A DNA stretch of 56,998 nucleotides from an uncultured Methylococcaceae bacterium. Lineage in GTDB: Bacteria > Pseudomonadota > Gammaproteobacteria > Methylococcales > Methylomonadaceae. The position numbers and the translations under genes are program-made. Within the stretch, counting starts at the first letter, position 1. Each line of letters begins with the position of its first letter. The stretch is from assembly GCA_903945375.1 (NCBI GenBank), contig CAJAVP010000030.1, positions 1 through 56,998 of the forward strand. The letters are read 5' to 3'. Shown here piece after piece: positions 16,962-27,984 of the stretch. Below the pieces are notes generated by a model. That model saw only the letters and a list, made by a program, of their open reading frames with translations, ran no database searches and was not told the DNA's origin.

Positions 16962-18031
16962 GAGGCATCTCGGTGATAAATAGGGCTATAGTGATGAACC
17001 GCATCGACCATTGCTTTAACATGCTCCGGGTTGATGTCCGGTAAAATGCCATGCCCTAGATTAAAAACATGACCCGAACCCGTACCATATTTTTCCAAAA
17101 CTGTTTTTACTTTTTCTATAATGACTGCGGGTTGTGCGTACAATGACACAGGATCTAAATTGCCTTGTAATGCCACCTTATGCCCTACTCTACTACGCGC
17201 TTGACCGATGTCTGTCTGCCAATCCAAGCCCAATGCATCATAACCACTCTCTGCCATCGCCTCCAGCCACAATCCACCGCCTTTGGTGAATAAAATAGTC
17301 GGAATACGTTGACCGCCCTGTTCTGTGTTGAGCAACGCTCTAACCTGTTTAGCATAATGCAGGGAAAATTCCAGATAATCCTCGCTACTTAATAATCCCC
17401 CCCAAGTATCAAACAACATAACAGCTTGAGCCCCGGCTTCTATTTGTGCATTCAAATACGCAGCAACGGACTGAGCTATCTTGTCCAACATTTGGTGCAT
17501 CAATAATGGCTGTTCAAACATTAAGCCTTTGACTTTTTGAAAGCTTTTACTACTGCCACCTTCAACCATATAGGTTGCTAATGTCCAAGGGCTACCAGAA
17601 AAGCCAATTAATGGCACCGATCCTTGTAGATTTTTTCTAATCAAGCGCACCGCATCTACCACGTAAGCTAAATCCAGACACGGATCAGGAATGGGCAATT
17701 GCATAATATCCGCCGCGCAGGTGATTGGGCGGCTAAATTTGGGACCTTCGCCTTCCGTGAAATATAAGCCTAATCCCATCGCATCAGGAATAGTCAGAAT
17801 ATCTGAAAATAAAATAGCCGCGTCAAAGTCGAAACGTCGCAATGGCTGTAATGTGACTTCGCAAGCTAATTCTGGATTAGTGCAAAGCTTTAAAAAACTG
17901 CCGGCCTGCTCTCTGACTTGGCGATATTCAGGTAAATAGCGTCCCGCTTGGCGCATCATCCAAACCGGTGTACGTTCTATAGGTTGTTTTAAAAGGGCTT
18001 TGATAAAAAGATCGTTTTTTGTGGGGCTCAT
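16958..18031 (-). CDS. hemE: Uroporphyrinogen decarboxylase
   Basis: HemE removes four acetate carboxyls from uroporphyrinogen III to give coproporphyrinogen III in heme synthesis. The conserved start [18 protein letters not shown] includes the substrate-binding Arg residues, [17 protein letters not shown] carries the catalytic Asp, and [17 protein letters not shown] follows. ATG 18031 gives 357 residues, as expected; a TTG at 18043 is less likely. It follows the DamX-like gene by 60 bp and precedes the broken DUF411 gene. Confidence 0.97.
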   Translation of the reverse strand: MSPTKNDLFIKALLKQPIERTPVWMMRQAGRYLPEYRQVREQAGSFLKLCTNPELACEVTLQPLRRFDFDAAILFSDILTIPDAMGLGLYFTEGEGPKFSRPITCAADIMQLPIPDPCLDLAYVVDAVRLIRKNLQGSVPLIGFSGSPWTLATYMVEGGSSKSFQKVKGLMFEQPLLMHQMLDKIAQSVAAYLNAQIEAGAQAVMLFDTWGGLLSSEDYLEFSLHYAKQVRALLNTEQGGQRIPTILFTKGGGLWLEAMAESGYDALGLDWQTDIGQARSRVGHKVALQGNLDPVSLYAQPAVIIEKVKTVLEKYGTGSGHVFNLGHGILPDINPEHVKAMVDAVHHYSPIYHRDAS

Positions 18032-18091
18032 GCTGATTTGCAATATAGAGTGGAAAATCGTCTGAGCGGCAAAGTTTGCCGCTACTTACGG

Positions 18092-19588
18092 TTATTTTTT
18101 AAATGAAGCTAATTTTTTCACTAACGAACGACTAAATTCACGCGGCAACGTGGATTTAGCACTTTTAGCCGCTTGGCTGTCACCAAATGAGCCGTACAAC
18201 AAGAGAAACTTTTCCTTACCACGGGTTATTGTCCTGACATACCGCAAATCTGGTGCTAATTCAGGATATTTGTTGATGATACCTTTAACCGCCGACTCAT
18301 TGGACAATAGCATGACTTGCAGCGTGTAAGTGCCAACGGGTTGTGTATTTAACCATGTCGTGGTTGGATTTTCTGCTTCGCTGACAGGAGGCTCTGAAAC
18401 CGCTTGCGCTTGAGTTGGCGTAGGCAGGCTTGGGATTGTTTCTAACGGCTTAATCACCTGCGGCGATACGGCGGCTAATACGGGTTTTATGGGCTTGGGT
18501 TTAGCTTTACTTTCAACGGCTGGTTTGGTGGTCGCCACGGTTGCCTTAACCGCTACTGATGGACGCACTGGCTCGGGCTCAGGGGTAACAACTACGGGTG
18601 GCGGCGGCAGAGGCGCAACCGGATCGGGCATTGGTGCTTTGGGTATATATTGATTAATCAGCAAATCACTAGCATGTACTGGTTGCTCAACAGGCGATGT
18701 CGGTACGTCTGCCAAAGCTGGCAATACCGATGTCTCCTTTGCTTTGGACACGACGTGTTGCTGCACGTTAGCAGATGGATTTTCTAAGATAGGCTGCCTA
18801 AAACTATACCATTGCACACCAAAGGCTATAGCGACTAAGCCTGCCACCGCGAATAGCAACAACCATAAGCTGCCAATCATTTTTCTGGGTTTGGTTAGAT
18901 TGCCAATTTCTTTAATGATTTTGCCTGGAATACCGTGCGTTTGCCGGTAAACAGTGTGAATTAGGCTTTCATTAACCGCTTTTAACGGTAACCGTGCCCA
19001 AGATTTTGCTGATAGCTGCAATAAAAAATCGCCGCATTGTCTTTCTGTTAACGGTGGAATTTCGATAAAATAACATTCATCAATCACTTCATCACTACTA
19101 CTTTTGACATGCAGCTCATCTTGCGTCAAGACCAAAACGACTCGTAGAACCGGATTAGACCAAGCATATTGAATCAACGTCGTAATTAACCCGGGAACTA
19201 ATTGACCGGCATCATCAATTAATAAAACAATTTTTTTGTTATGTTTTTGATATTGACTAAAAACCTGAGCTTGGCTAACTCGTTTATCCAAGCGTAAGGC
19301 TTGATTGACTTGGTTGTTAATGGCTTCAAAGCTTAAATCTGCATTGCCTTCGATGAGGCAACACGTCCATGCCTCCATTTTGCGTACATTTAAACTGTTT
19401 ATTAACGTGGTTTTGCCTATGCCTTGGGGGCCACAAATCACTAAGGTTTCGCTCAGATTGGCTAATAGATGGATTAATAAATCCAGTTTTTGCGAGCGCT
19501 CCGGTGTTATCAAAAATTGCTCAGAGGACTTGGCATTAAATTGTGCCGTCTTCTTTATCGAATAAGTGAATGTATCAGACTCTACCAT
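18092..19588 (-). CDS. damX: DamX-like AAA ATPase with C-terminal SPOR domain
   Basis: The 498-residue protein has an N-terminal AAA/ExeA-like ATPase (Walker A GPQGIGKT at 53-60; Walker [13 protein letters not shown]), a transmembrane helix near 240-262, a Pro/Ala/Val-rich periplasmic linker, and a C-terminal SPOR domain ([19 protein letters not shown]) that binds denuded septal glycan. This architecture and the position right after aroK-aroB match DamX, a cell-division-associated protein. Its start overlaps the aroB end by 14 bp. The dam methylase that usually follows is absent; hemE takes its place. Confidence 0.88.
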   Translation of the reverse strand: MVESDTFTYSIKKTAQFNAKSSEQFLITPERSQKLDLLIHLLANLSETLVICGPQGIGKTTLINSLNVRKMEAWTCCLIEGNADLSFEAINNQVNQALRLDKRVSQAQVFSQYQKHNKKIVLLIDDAGQLVPGLITTLIQYAWSNPVLRVVLVLTQDELHVKSSSDEVIDECYFIEIPPLTERQCGDFLLQLSAKSWARLPLKAVNESLIHTVYRQTHGIPGKIIKEIGNLTKPRKMIGSLWLLLFAVAGLVAIAFGVQWYSFRQPILENPSANVQQHVVSKAKETSVLPALADVPTSPVEQPVHASDLLINQYIPKAPMPDPVAPLPPPPVVVTPEPEPVRPSVAVKATVATTKPAVESKAKPKPIKPVLAAVSPQVIKPLETIPSLPTPTQAQAVSEPPVSEAENPTTTWLNTQPVGTYTLQVMLLSNESAVKGIINKYPELAPDLRYVRTITRGKEKFLLLYGSFGDSQAAKSAKSTLPREFSRSLVKKLASFKK

Positions 19589-20657
19589 AAGTGTTGAGCG
19601 TCAGCTCGAGCAGTTCTTCATCGATATCAGTAGGCAGCGTCGCTAAACCGATTTTCTCTAATAAAATGACCCGTATTTTGCCATCTACATTTTTCTTATC
19701 AACTGCCATGAGGGTCAAAAATCGATTGGCATCTAATTGTGCAGGTGGTGTAACAGGCAAATTCGCCTTGACAAACAAGCTGATTATTCGCTCAACATCT
19801 AGGTTGGTTAGCCATCCTAAGCGTCTTGATAAATCCGCCGCAAGACAAGTCCCGATAGCAACGGCTTCACCGTGCAGGTATTCCCCATACCCGATACCTG
19901 TTTCAATCGCATGACCAAAAGTATGACCCAAATTTAAGATTGCCCGTAGACCCGTCTCGGTTTCGTCTTCGGCAACAATTTGTGCTTTATTTTGGCAAGA
20001 TTGCTCAATAGCATAAGCTAAGGCTTTTTTATCACGATTTAGCAGTAGACCAATATTTTGCTCTAACCAATCAAAAAAAGCGGCATCTCTGATTAAGCCA
20101 TATTTAATAACTTCGGCTAATCCTGCCGCTAATTGCCGATCATCTAAGGTATCCAGCACATCGGCATCCGCAATAACACATTGCGGTTGATAAAACGCAC
20201 CAATCATGTTTTTACCTAGAACATGATTGACTCCGGTTTTGCCACCAACTGACGAATCGACCTGCGCCAACAACGTGGTGGGTATTTGTATAAAAGGAAT
20301 ACCCCGCTGATAGCAGGCCGCTGCAAAACCGCCCATATCACCAATAACACCGCCACCGAGCGCAATCAGTGTGGCATTGCGACTAAATTTACATGCCAGT
20401 AATTTATCGAAAATCCGCGCTAAAACCTCTAAGGTTTTGTACTGTTCCCCATCTGGCAAAATAATTTGTTCAACGACATAATCCTGCAAATCGGCCAAAA
20501 CTTTTTCCATATACAAAGGGGCAACGGTGGTATTACTCACCACCATCACTTGCTTGGATTTAATGTGCTGGGTCAATAGCGAAGCTTGGTCGAGTAAACC
20601 AGAACCAATATAAATGGGGTAACTGCGGTTACCGAGATCTACGTGTAAATTAATCAT
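19575..20657 (-). CDS. aroB: 3-dehydroquinate synthase
   Basis: AroB cyclises DAHP to 3-dehydroquinate in the shikimate pathway, using NAD and a divalent metal. The NAD site [13 protein letters not shown], the [14 protein letters not shown] segment and the metal-binding His in [11 protein letters not shown] are all present in 360 residues. It is two bases from the aroK stop, so the two are co-translated. Confidence 0.98.
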   Translation of the reverse strand: MINLHVDLGNRSYPIYIGSGLLDQASLLTQHIKSKQVMVVSNTTVAPLYMEKVLADLQDYVVEQIILPDGEQYKTLEVLARIFDKLLACKFSRNATLIALGGGVIGDMGGFAAACYQRGIPFIQIPTTLLAQVDSSVGGKTGVNHVLGKNMIGAFYQPQCVIADADVLDTLDDRQLAAGLAEVIKYGLIRDAAFFDWLEQNIGLLLNRDKKALAYAIEQSCQNKAQIVAEDETETGLRAILNLGHTFGHAIETGIGYGEYLHGEAVAIGTCLAADLSRRLGWLTNLDVERIISLFVKANLPVTPPAQLDANRFLTLMAVDKKNVDGKIRVILLEKIGLATLPTDIDEELLELTLNTYGRV

Positions 20658-20659
20658 AG

Positions 20660-21190
20660 TTATAAGCGGTTAATCGATTGATACTCTTCAAGAATAAGCT
20701 CGACGACATCCTTGCTTTGTAAAATGCCGGTATTCACTTTAAAATCAGCACACGCTAAATAAAGTGGTTCTCGTTGGGTAAATAAAGTTTCTATACGCTC
20801 TCTGGGATTATCTGTTCTCAACAAAGGTCGTTGTGTGTCACGACGAGTTCTCTCTAAAATACGCTCAACGGAACATTGCAAATAAACAATAAAGCCGTTT
20901 TCCTTTAGTAGCTTACGATTTTCTTCTCGTAAGATAGCTCCACCGCCAGTTGCCATGACAATACCCGTCATCTGGGTTAATTGTTGTATCATTTTCTGCT
21001 CTCGATTCCTGAAGCCTTCTTCACCTTCAAATTCAAAAATCGTAGGAATATCAACGCCTGTTCGTTCTTCTATGGCTTTATCGCTGTCATAAAAGGGCAA
21101 CTTTAAGGTTTTTGCCAATTGCCGACCTATTGTTGTTTTTCCAGCACCCATGAGGCCAACTAAATATATATTTTCTGATCTTATCATCAA
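20660..21190 (-). CDS. aroK: Shikimate kinase
   Basis: AroK phosphorylates shikimate at O3 with ATP. It shows Walker [12 protein letters not shown], the shikimate-binding [11 protein letters not shown] and ATGGGAI, and the lid region [11 protein letters not shown], in 176 residues. The usual upstream pilQ neighbour is absent; a 354-bp gene-free stretch follows on that side. Confidence 0.97.
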   Translation of the reverse strand: MMIRSENIYLVGLMGAGKTTIGRQLAKTLKLPFYDSDKAIEERTGVDIPTIFEFEGEEGFRNREQKMIQQLTQMTGIVMATGGGAILREENRKLLKENGFIVYLQCSVERILERTRRDTQRPLLRTDNPRERIETLFTQREPLYLACADFKVNTGILQSKDVVELILEEYQSINRL

Positions 21191-21544
21191 AATACCTTGC
21201 TGGTCTGATTCCCGTTTAGCGGAACACTTTTTGTTCTACTGACGGGCGACTTGTTTACGATAAAATGGCTTCCGAGCTTTCCATAAAAAGTGGACTCAAG
21301 AAGCCAGTGGTGTCACTACTGAAAAGATAATATTGAAATCAATCGGTTTAAAAAATCAATTGCAAACGCTCCTGCCCTATTTTTACTAGACAGAGACTCA
21401 ATCATTACCTGAAACTTACCCCAGCATGGGCAAAATTTATATTATTATGCAGTTTCTTAGGCGGAATTGTACCAGATCAGCCGTCTCGTTTGAGGCTAAA
21501 TTTATCCGCTTTTCGTTAAAACCAAATATTTTTCAGGAAAATAC
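21191..21544. other. Gene-free divergent intergenic stretch
   Basis: This stretch separates the divergent aroK and TauE/SafE genes and must hold both promoters. I see no family-like frame and no strong hairpin. AGGAAAA precedes the TauE/SafE ATG. Confidence 0.5.
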
Positions 21545-22336
21545 ATGGTAGACATGATTCTTGCTAGCCTTGTATTAGGTTTAATTGCCGGTTTATTAGC
21601 CGGTTTATTCGGCATTGGTGGGGGCTTAGTGATTGTCCCCGTTTTGGTAATACTGTTTACTCAACAAGGTTTACCGCCAGAACACATACTTTTGATGGCG
21701 ATTGCGACCTCATTAGCGACCATCATTTTAACGGCCATTTCATCGGTGTCAGCGCACCACCGTTTAGGCGCGGTAATATGGCCTAAAGTGTATCGCCTCA
21801 GTATGATGATCATCCTTGGCGCCGGCATTGGCGCAAGCGTTGCCAAGCAGTTACCAACCGATATATTGCGTTATTTTTTAGTCACCTTTTTAGTTTATGT
21901 TGGTGGCTTAATGGCACTTGAAATCAAACCTAAAGCCAGTAAACAACAGCCTTCACGCTATTTGGACGGTATCGTTGCCTTATTTATTGGTCTGATATCC
22001 TCGCTCGTCGGCATTGGCGGCGGCACACTCACCGTGCCTTATTTGGTACATGGGCAAATGCCCATACGCAACGCGGTTGCTGTTGCCAGTGCATGCGGTT
22101 TACCCATTGCACTGGCTGGCACAGTCAGCTACGTCACGCTCGGTTGGCACAACCCTAGCCTACCAAACTGGAGCTTGGGTTATGTCTATTTACCCGCGTT
22201 TGCGGCTGTTAGTATTACGAGCATCATCACAGCGCCACTCGGTGCAAAACTTGCCAACCAACTACCCGCCACAAAATTAAAACGTTATTTTGCCATTTTA
22301 CTGTTTATTATGGCGGCTAAGCTGTTATGGAACTAA
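21545..22336 (+). CDS. TauE/SafE family membrane permease
   Basis: This is an integral membrane protein of the TauE/SafE (formerly DUF81) family, associated with export of sulfite or other small organic anions. The repeated family motif appears twice, GLFGIGGGLVIVPVL near residue 20 and LVGIGGGTLTVPYLVHG near 155, reflecting an internal duplication, with about eight hydrophobic helices over 263 residues. The substrate is not predictable. Its last 20 bases overlap the end of pgl on the other strand. Confidence 0.92.
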   Translation: MVDMILASLVLGLIAGLLAGLFGIGGGLVIVPVLVILFTQQGLPPEHILLMAIATSLATIILTAISSVSAHHRLGAVIWPKVYRLSMMIILGAGIGASVAKQLPTDILRYFLVTFLVYVGGLMALEIKPKASKQQPSRYLDGIVALFIGLISSLVGIGGGTLTVPYLVHGQMPIRNAVAVASACGLPIALAGTVSYVTLGWHNPSLPNWSLGYVYLPAFAAVSITSIITAPLGAKLANQLPATKLKRYFAILLFIMAAKLLWN

Positions 22337-23009
22337 GCGCATCATGGTCAATGTACACATCTATCGCGTGTTCCGCATGAAGTTTAGCGACGGGTAAATC
22401 CTCACCAGCACGCCAAGCTTTCACAATGTCTCGCTTACTACTGCCGGTAATCAAGAAAATCAACTCTTGCGTGGTACTCAATGCTGCCGCGCTCACCGAA
22501 ACACGCTCAGCGGGTGGCTTAGGCGATTGATTCACCGCATGAACTAACTCATCTGCTGGATGTTGATGCCCTGGAAACAGGCTTGCGGTATGACCATCTT
22601 CTCCTATACCCAGTAGTACCATATCAAATGGCAGCGCCTCAGCAATCATCGGACGATACGCTACTGCGGCGGCTTCATTTCCCAACTCAGCTGGGATAGT
22701 AAAAATTTGCTCGGCTGGAATAGATACCTGAGAAAGCAATGCACGGAATGCCAAACTACTGTTTCTTTCTTCATGATCAGCCGGCAAACAACGCTCATCA
22801 CCATAATAAATAAACCAACGCGCCCAGTCTGTATCAGCTTGTGCCAATAGGCGATAGACTTTTTCAGGGGTGTTGCCACCGGCTAACACTAACTTAAATT
22901 TGCCTTGCGTCGCTATCGCTTGTTCTGCGGCATGAAGGATGTGCCCACAAGCCGCCGTAGCAACTTGATCGGCGGTTTCTAACAAATGCCAATGGCTAAT
23001 TTGATGCAT
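22317..23009 (-). CDS. pgl: 6-phosphogluconolactonase
   Basis: Pgl hydrolyses 6-phosphogluconolactone in the oxidative pentose phosphate pathway. LVLAGGNTPEKVYRLLA, YYGDERCLPADHEERNS and LLGIGEDGHTASLFPG are the DevB/Pgl signatures, in 230 residues. No zwf or gnd is adjacent. The gene ends inside the 3' end of the convergent permease. Confidence 0.96.
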   Translation of the reverse strand: MHQISHWHLLETADQVATAACGHILHAAEQAIATQGKFKLVLAGGNTPEKVYRLLAQADTDWARWFIYYGDERCLPADHEERNSSLAFRALLSQVSIPAEQIFTIPAELGNEAAAVAYRPMIAEALPFDMVLLGIGEDGHTASLFPGHQHPADELVHAVNQSPKPPAERVSVSAAALSTTQELIFLITGSSKRDIVKAWRAGEDLPVAKLHAEHAIDVYIDHDALSSITA

Positions 23010-23086
23010 GAATTACGCTCCAAAAATGAGAGGGGATAAGTGACTCTTGCTTATGATGCAGCAGCTTGAGTCGTTTTTTGTATGCT

Positions 23087-23683
23087 CTAAAGAGATTTTA
23101 AACCTTGTTGAGCAATCAACGTTTTTATCGGGTTGAAAGATTTTCTATGCACGTCAAGAAAACCAAATTGCTTGATTTCAGCAAAATGTTGTTTAGTGCC
23201 ATAGGCTTTATGTAAATGGAATGAAAAGTCGGGATAGTAAACATGATAAGTATCCATCAAGCGATCCCGCGCGACCTTAGCTAGAATAGATGCGGCACTA
23301 ATCGCCGCAATTTTACTATCCCCTTTCACAATGGCTTGTGCCGGAATCAATAGGTCGTTGGGTAATTGGTTGCCATCAATCAAAACCTGATCCGGTACAG
23401 TAGTTAGCGCACTTATTGCACGGTTCATGGCTAATAAGCTTGCTTGTAAGATATTGAGTTCATCAATTTCTTCAACGCTGGCTTCAGCAATCGCCCAGCA
23501 CAAAGCCCTTTGTTTAATGAGAACATCAAGACGAGTACGCTTTATAGGACTCAACACTTTGGAATCCGCTAAACCCTCAATGGCTTGATTGGGATCTAAA
23601 ATAACAGCCGCCGCAAAAACAGGCCCTGCTAAAGGTCCACGACCGGCTTCATCAACTCCTGCAATTAACACAGTCAACCACAA
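23087..23683 (-). CDS. rnhB: Ribonuclease HII
   Basis: RNase HII removes ribonucleotides and RNA from RNA-DNA hybrids. The catalytic DEAGRGPLAG motif begins near residue 11, and SILAKVARDRLM and HKAYGTKQHF follow. The first usable start is TTG at 23683; GTG at 23671 is an alternative, and neither has a good ribosome site, so translation may be coupled to lpxA, which ends nine bases upstream. LpxB, normally between lpxA and rnhB, is missing. Confidence 0.95.
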   Translation of the reverse strand: MWLTVLIAGVDEAGRGPLAGPVFAAAVILDPNQAIEGLADSKVLSPIKRTRLDVLIKQRALCWAIAEASVEEIDELNILQASLLAMNRAISALTTVPDQVLIDGNQLPNDLLIPAQAIVKGDSKIAAISAASILAKVARDRLMDTYHVYYPDFSFHLHKAYGTKQHFAEIKQFGFLDVHRKSFNPIKTLIAQQGLKSL

Positions 23684-23692
23684 GTCATTGAT

Positions 23693-24463
23693 TTAGCGCA
23701 AAATACCACGGCTAACATTGCGTAAAAAACTAACCATATCAGAAAGCTCTTTACTATCACCCGCCAAATCTTCCATTTGGTCGATTGCATCTTCCAAGCG
23801 CAAATTCATTTTATAAATAATTTTATAAGCTTTGCGAATTAAACGAATATCTTCCGCTGAGATACCATTACGTTCCATGCCTACGGAATTGATACCATGC
23901 GGACGTGTCGGTTTACCACCGACCATGATAAAGGGGGGAATATCTTGTGTAATCGCGCTACCCATTGCCGCAAAACTGTATTGACCAATTTGCGTAAATT
24001 GGTGAACCAAGGTAAAGCCGCCTAAAATAGCATGGCTATTCAAACGAACGTGACCCGCCAGTGATGCGCCATTTGCCATAATAACATGGTCACCGATTAC
24101 ACAATCATGGGCAACGTGCGTGTAAGCCATGAACAAGTTGTCACTGCCAATATGAGTCACCGAATGGTCTTGCACGGTGCCACGGTGCATGGAAGAAAAT
24201 TCACGAATGGTATTGCGGTCACCGATTTCAAGACGCGTCACTTCATCGGCGTATTTTTTGTCCTGAGGATCTTCCCCAATGGAAGAAAATTGATAAATTC
24301 GGTTGTACTTGCCAATAGTCGTAGGCCCTTTTATGACAACATGCGGACCAATAACCGTACCTTCACCAATCCGGACATTAGCACCGACCACCGAAAACGC
24401 ACCTATGGAGACCCCTTCGGCTACCTCTGCTTGACTGTCGATAATTGCGCTTGGTTGAATCAA
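23693..24463 (-). CDS. lpxA: UDP-N-acetylglucosamine acyltransferase
   Basis: LpxA transfers a 3-hydroxyacyl chain from ACP to UDP-GlcNAc, the first step of lipid A synthesis. The 256-residue protein is a left-handed beta-helix of hexapeptide repeats. The catalytic His lies in AYTHVAHDCVIGD, and GGFTLVHQFTQIG and NSVGMERNGIS are family hallmarks. It starts one base past the fabZ stop. Confidence 0.98.
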   Translation of the reverse strand: MIQPSAIIDSQAEVAEGVSIGAFSVVGANVRIGEGTVIGPHVVIKGPTTIGKYNRIYQFSSIGEDPQDKKYADEVTRLEIGDRNTIREFSSMHRGTVQDHSVTHIGSDNLFMAYTHVAHDCVIGDHVIMANGASLAGHVRLNSHAILGGFTLVHQFTQIGQYSFAAMGSAITQDIPPFIMVGGKPTRPHGINSVGMERNGISAEDIRLIRKAYKIIYKMNLRLEDAIDQMEDLAGDSKELSDMVSFLRNVSRGILR

Positions 24464-24464
24464 A

Positions 24465-24908
24465 TTAATCTACCACAGCCGCACATCTAATTTCGGCACT
24501 GGCAACAAACTCGCCATCCACTTCCGCCTGACATTCAAACGCCCAAATATTGCGTTTGCTTTTTAGGAAGTTCACATTCAGCATCAGTTGATCCCCAGGA
24601 ATAACGGGGCGTTTAAACTTTGCCTTATCAATACCCACTAAGTAATAAATCATGCCATCTAATTCATCACCCGCCGTCTCAGATGCCAACAAGCCAGTAG
24701 CTTGGGCGAGCGCTTCCAGAATGAGAACACCTGGCATAATGGGCTTTTGTGGAAAATGTCCTTGAAAAAAGGGCTCGTTATATGTGACATTCTTAACCCC
24801 TACCAAACTAACCCCTGGCGTACATTCAATAACCTTATCAACCAAAAGAAAAGGGTATCGGTGCGGTAAAAAATCTTGAATTTGCAAAATATCTAACTTG
24901 ATAGACAT
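24465..24908 (-). CDS. fabZ: 3-hydroxyacyl-[ACP] dehydratase FabZ
   Basis: FabZ dehydrates 3-hydroxyacyl-ACP in fatty-acid elongation and competes with lipid A enzymes for the same substrate, which explains the neighbourhood. The hot-dog fold shows [13 protein letters not shown], the catalytic His in [11 protein letters not shown] and the Glu in LILEALAQ, in 147 residues. LpxD, usually found between skp and fabZ, is not present. Confidence 0.98.
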   Translation of the reverse strand: MSIKLDILQIQDFLPHRYPFLLVDKVIECTPGVSLVGVKNVTYNEPFFQGHFPQKPIMPGVLILEALAQATGLLASETAGDELDGMIYYLVGIDKAKFKRPVIPGDQLMLNVNFLKSKRNIWAFECQAEVDGEFVASAEIRCAAVVD

Positions 24909-24966
24909 ACTTAACTTACTTTTATAGTTATTTTAGGATAGAGGGTAAGGGCTAAAAATGAGCGAT

Positions 24967-25467
24967 TTATTCAGGCATGGTACTGAGTTTTTGTTGAACT
25001 TGCGCGGTCACATTAACTTGTTCGCTGGAATAAATCACCCCATCATAGAGTAATAAATCGAAGTGCTGTTCTTTAGCAATGGTATTAGACGCTTCAATAA
25101 TACGACGTTGTAATTTACCTAATTCTTCATTACGACGTGCGTTGAAATCTTCACCTAACTCTTGCTGTGATCTTTTGAAGTCTCTTTTTTTATTCAGAAT
25201 ATCTTTTTCAAGATTAGAGCGTTCTGCCTCGCCCATTACAGCGGCATCTCTTGCCATGCGTTCTTCTTTGGTTTGAATGTCTTTTTCTTGAGCAACTAAC
25301 TGTTTTTGACGAGGAGAAAATTCCATCTCCATGCGTTTGGTCGCTTTTTCTGCTTGCGGCGCTTTTTCCAAAACGGTACGCATATCAACAAAACCTATTT
25401 TCAATTCAGCAAAACTTACATTAGCCGTCAGTAATAGTCCTACAAATAAAGCGATTTTGGTTTTCAT
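24967..25467 (-). CDS. skp: Skp/OmpH periplasmic chaperone
   Basis: Skp is a trimeric periplasmic chaperone that carries unfolded outer-membrane proteins to BAM. From ATG 25467 it has a signal peptide (MKTKIALFVGLLLTANVSFA), then LKIGFVDMRTVLEKAPQAEK and a long charged coiled-coil region forming the tentacles, ending in a compact beta segment. The longer frame to 25542 would place the leader internally, so it is rejected. The product is 166 residues. Confidence 0.94.
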   Translation of the reverse strand: MKTKIALFVGLLLTANVSFAELKIGFVDMRTVLEKAPQAEKATKRMEMEFSPRQKQLVAQEKDIQTKEERMARDAAVMGEAERSNLEKDILNKKRDFKRSQQELGEDFNARRNEELGKLQRRIIEASNTIAKEQHFDLLLYDGVIYSSEQVNVTAQVQQKLSTMPE

Positions 25468-25589
25468 TGTTAAATCAATCTCCGATAAATATAAATTAGA
25501 CATAAATTTTTCATTGCCAGCACTAGGGCGTTTATGTAGCAAAATGAGGTCAAATTATAGGGGATAAGCGCCGCAACCCAAAGAACTTC

Positions 25590-27905
25590 TCAGAAATTTT
25601 GCCCAAAGTTAAACTGAAACAGCTGCTTTTGGTCACGGACATCACTTGTACCCGCTGAGTTGGCATATGATGTAGAGCCGGAATTTAACGGCATGGCCGC
25701 ACTAATGGACAACGCGCCAAAAGGCGACAGCCATTCACCCGAGACTCCGGCTGAATAACGCATATCATCAATAGCAAAACCTTTACTAACGTTACCCGCA
25801 TCCAGAAAAGTGCCTAAACGCACCGATTTGGTTTCTGATAAAAACGGTACTGGGAAAAACAACTCTGCATTGCCGATAATTTTGCTTGATCCACCTAAGG
25901 GATAGGAGTTTGAATCCCTAGGCCCTAAGGTATTATTTTTATAACCACGCACCGACCCCGTACCGCCAGCAAAATAGTTTTCAAAAAACGGCAAGCCTTT
26001 GGTTTCGCCATAGCCATCGCCATAAGCCGCCTCGCCTTGCAATCTAAAGGTAAAATCTTTGGCTAACGGAAAATAAAGCTGATGCTTATAACTGACTTTG
26101 TAATAGCTTAAATCACTGCCAGGAACGCTAATTAGACCGGACAATCGCTGTTGTCCGCCATTGCTAGGGAATATGGCGCGATTAAGTGTGTCATGTGTCC
26201 AATTGAAAGTTGGAGAAAAGGTAAAAAATGCATTACCTTGATTGTTAATGAAATCACTAATTTGGATAGACGAAGACGAGGTGGTACTCAAGTCGGTGTG
26301 CTTGGCTTCCATACCAAAACGCAGTTGATCAAACTCGTTTAGTGGAATCCCAAAATCCATCCCCGCATTCATAACACTGGTCGAATAGTTAGCGATATTG
26401 ATTTGTCCAGCATTACGCTTGGTGTAACCCAAGTTATAACCCACACTAACACCATCGGTTGTAAAGTAAGGATTAAAAAAGCCTACTTGATAGCTGGTCA
26501 GATAATTACTGTTATTAAAGGCTAGATTGACTCGTTTACCTGAACCAAAGACGTTATCTTGGGAAATATTCGCGTTTAAAACAATCCCTTGAACCTGAGA
26601 AAAACCAACCCCAGCCGATAAATTGCCAGAGGCTTTTTCGACCACCGTGTAATTAACATCAATTTGATCATTGGTGCCCACAACCGGCGGTGTTTCAACA
26701 TTAACCGACTCAAAATACCCCAAACGCTCCAAACGGGTCTTAGAGCGTTCGATTTTAGAACTCGATGCCCAACTGGATTCCATCTGGCGCATTTCTCGCC
26801 GCAACACCTCATCGCGCGTTTTGGTGTTGCCTTTCATATTAATATTATGTACGTAAGCTCGTTTGCCCGGATCAACAAAAAAAGTCATGTCGACGGTCTT
26901 TTTTGCCTCATTAATTTCCGGCACCATATTCACGTTAGCAAACGCATAACCATCATCTCCTAAACGATCAGAAATCGCTTTAGAGGTTTCGGTGGCGCTT
27001 TTTCTGGAGAAGACTTCTCCCGGCCCTATGCCGACTAATTTAATCAATTCCTCCGGTGCAACAATCAAATTACCCGCAAGTTTAACTTTTTCTAAGGTGT
27101 AGACATCACCCTCTTTGATATTGATAGTGACATAAATATCTTTCTTATCCGGCGTAATTGCCACTTGGGTTGATTCAATAGAAAAATTGATATAACCACG
27201 ATCCAGATAATAAGAGCGCAAGGTCTCTAAGTCGGCAGAAAGTTTTTGTTTAGAGTATTGATCATCTTTACTATAAAACGACAACCAATTACTGGTACTT
27301 AACTCAATTTGTTTCAACAAGGTTTTTTCATCAAACACCGTATTGCCAACGACGTTGATTTGCTTGATTTTGGAGACCCGACCTTCCGAAATATTAATCT
27401 GAATACCCACGCGATTACGAGTCAATGCGGCTACGTCTGTCTTAATTTTTAAGCCGTATTTGCCATGACTTAAATATTGGCGATTTAATTCTTGCTCAAC
27501 TTTATCCAAAACCTGCCGGTCAAAAGTCTTGCCTTCCGACAAACCAATTTTATCCAAGGCCTTTTTTAAGTCCTCTTTAGATAAGTCTTTGTTACCTTCA
27601 AAGACAATCTTAGCAATCGATGGTCGCTCAACCACATCAATAATCAACGCTGAGCCTTCCCGCTCAATGGTAATATCTTTAAAAAAACCCGTTTTAAACA
27701 AGGCTCTAATCGCAGGCGCGACATCCGCATTAGAAAATTTTTCACCGACGTTTATCGGTAGATAATTGTACACGGTGCCTAAGGAGATACGCTGCAAGCC
27801 TTTGACTTGAATATCACGCACCACGAAGGCGTCATCACTTTTAACGGCCGGCGCGACAAGCAGACATAGCAATAATAAGGGGGAGAAAGTTTTTGATTTG
27901 TTCAT
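25590..27905 (-). CDS. bamA: Outer membrane protein assembly factor BamA
   Basis: BamA is the Omp85 core of the complex that inserts beta-barrel proteins in the outer membrane. From ATG 27905 (771 codons less stop) it has a signal peptide, five POTRA domains starting at FVVRDIQVKGLQRISLGTV, and a 16-strand barrel with the lid-lock motif in GGTGSVRGYKNNTLGPRD. It ends in Phe (QFNFGQNF), as expected of a barrel. The frame to 28016 adds residues before the leader and overlaps epmA. RseP and Dxr, common upstream neighbours, are absent. Confidence 0.97.
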   Translation of the reverse strand: MNKSKTFSPLLLLCLLVAPAVKSDDAFVVRDIQVKGLQRISLGTVYNYLPINVGEKFSNADVAPAIRALFKTGFFKDITIEREGSALIIDVVERPSIAKIVFEGNKDLSKEDLKKALDKIGLSEGKTFDRQVLDKVEQELNRQYLSHGKYGLKIKTDVAALTRNRVGIQINISEGRVSKIKQINVVGNTVFDEKTLLKQIELSTSNWLSFYSKDDQYSKQKLSADLETLRSYYLDRGYINFSIESTQVAITPDKKDIYVTINIKEGDVYTLEKVKLAGNLIVAPEELIKLVGIGPGEVFSRKSATETSKAISDRLGDDGYAFANVNMVPEINEAKKTVDMTFFVDPGKRAYVHNINMKGNTKTRDEVLRREMRQMESSWASSSKIERSKTRLERLGYFESVNVETPPVVGTNDQIDVNYTVVEKASGNLSAGVGFSQVQGIVLNANISQDNVFGSGKRVNLAFNNSNYLTSYQVGFFNPYFTTDGVSVGYNLGYTKRNAGQINIANYSTSVMNAGMDFGIPLNEFDQLRFGMEAKHTDLSTTSSSSIQISDFINNQGNAFFTFSPTFNWTHDTLNRAIFPSNGGQQRLSGLISVPGSDLSYYKVSYKHQLYFPLAKDFTFRLQGEAAYGDGYGETKGLPFFENYFAGGTGSVRGYKNNTLGPRDSNSYPLGGSSKIIGNAELFFPVPFLSETKSVRLGTFLDAGNVSKGFAIDDMRYSAGVSGEWLSPFGALSISAAMPLNSGSTSYANSAGTSDVRDQKQLFQFNFGQNF

Positions 27906-27984
27906 GTAGGCAGCTAAAAATAAAACATCATGATCATCTAATTTAAAACGCGGTCGATTATAACACAGGAAATCATTAAACTGA

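Noticed and set aside
16945-16966. Possible further copy of the 19-bp repeat end at the DUF411 start
   Set aside because: The match is short and can be explained by the coding sequence of the leader and start codon.
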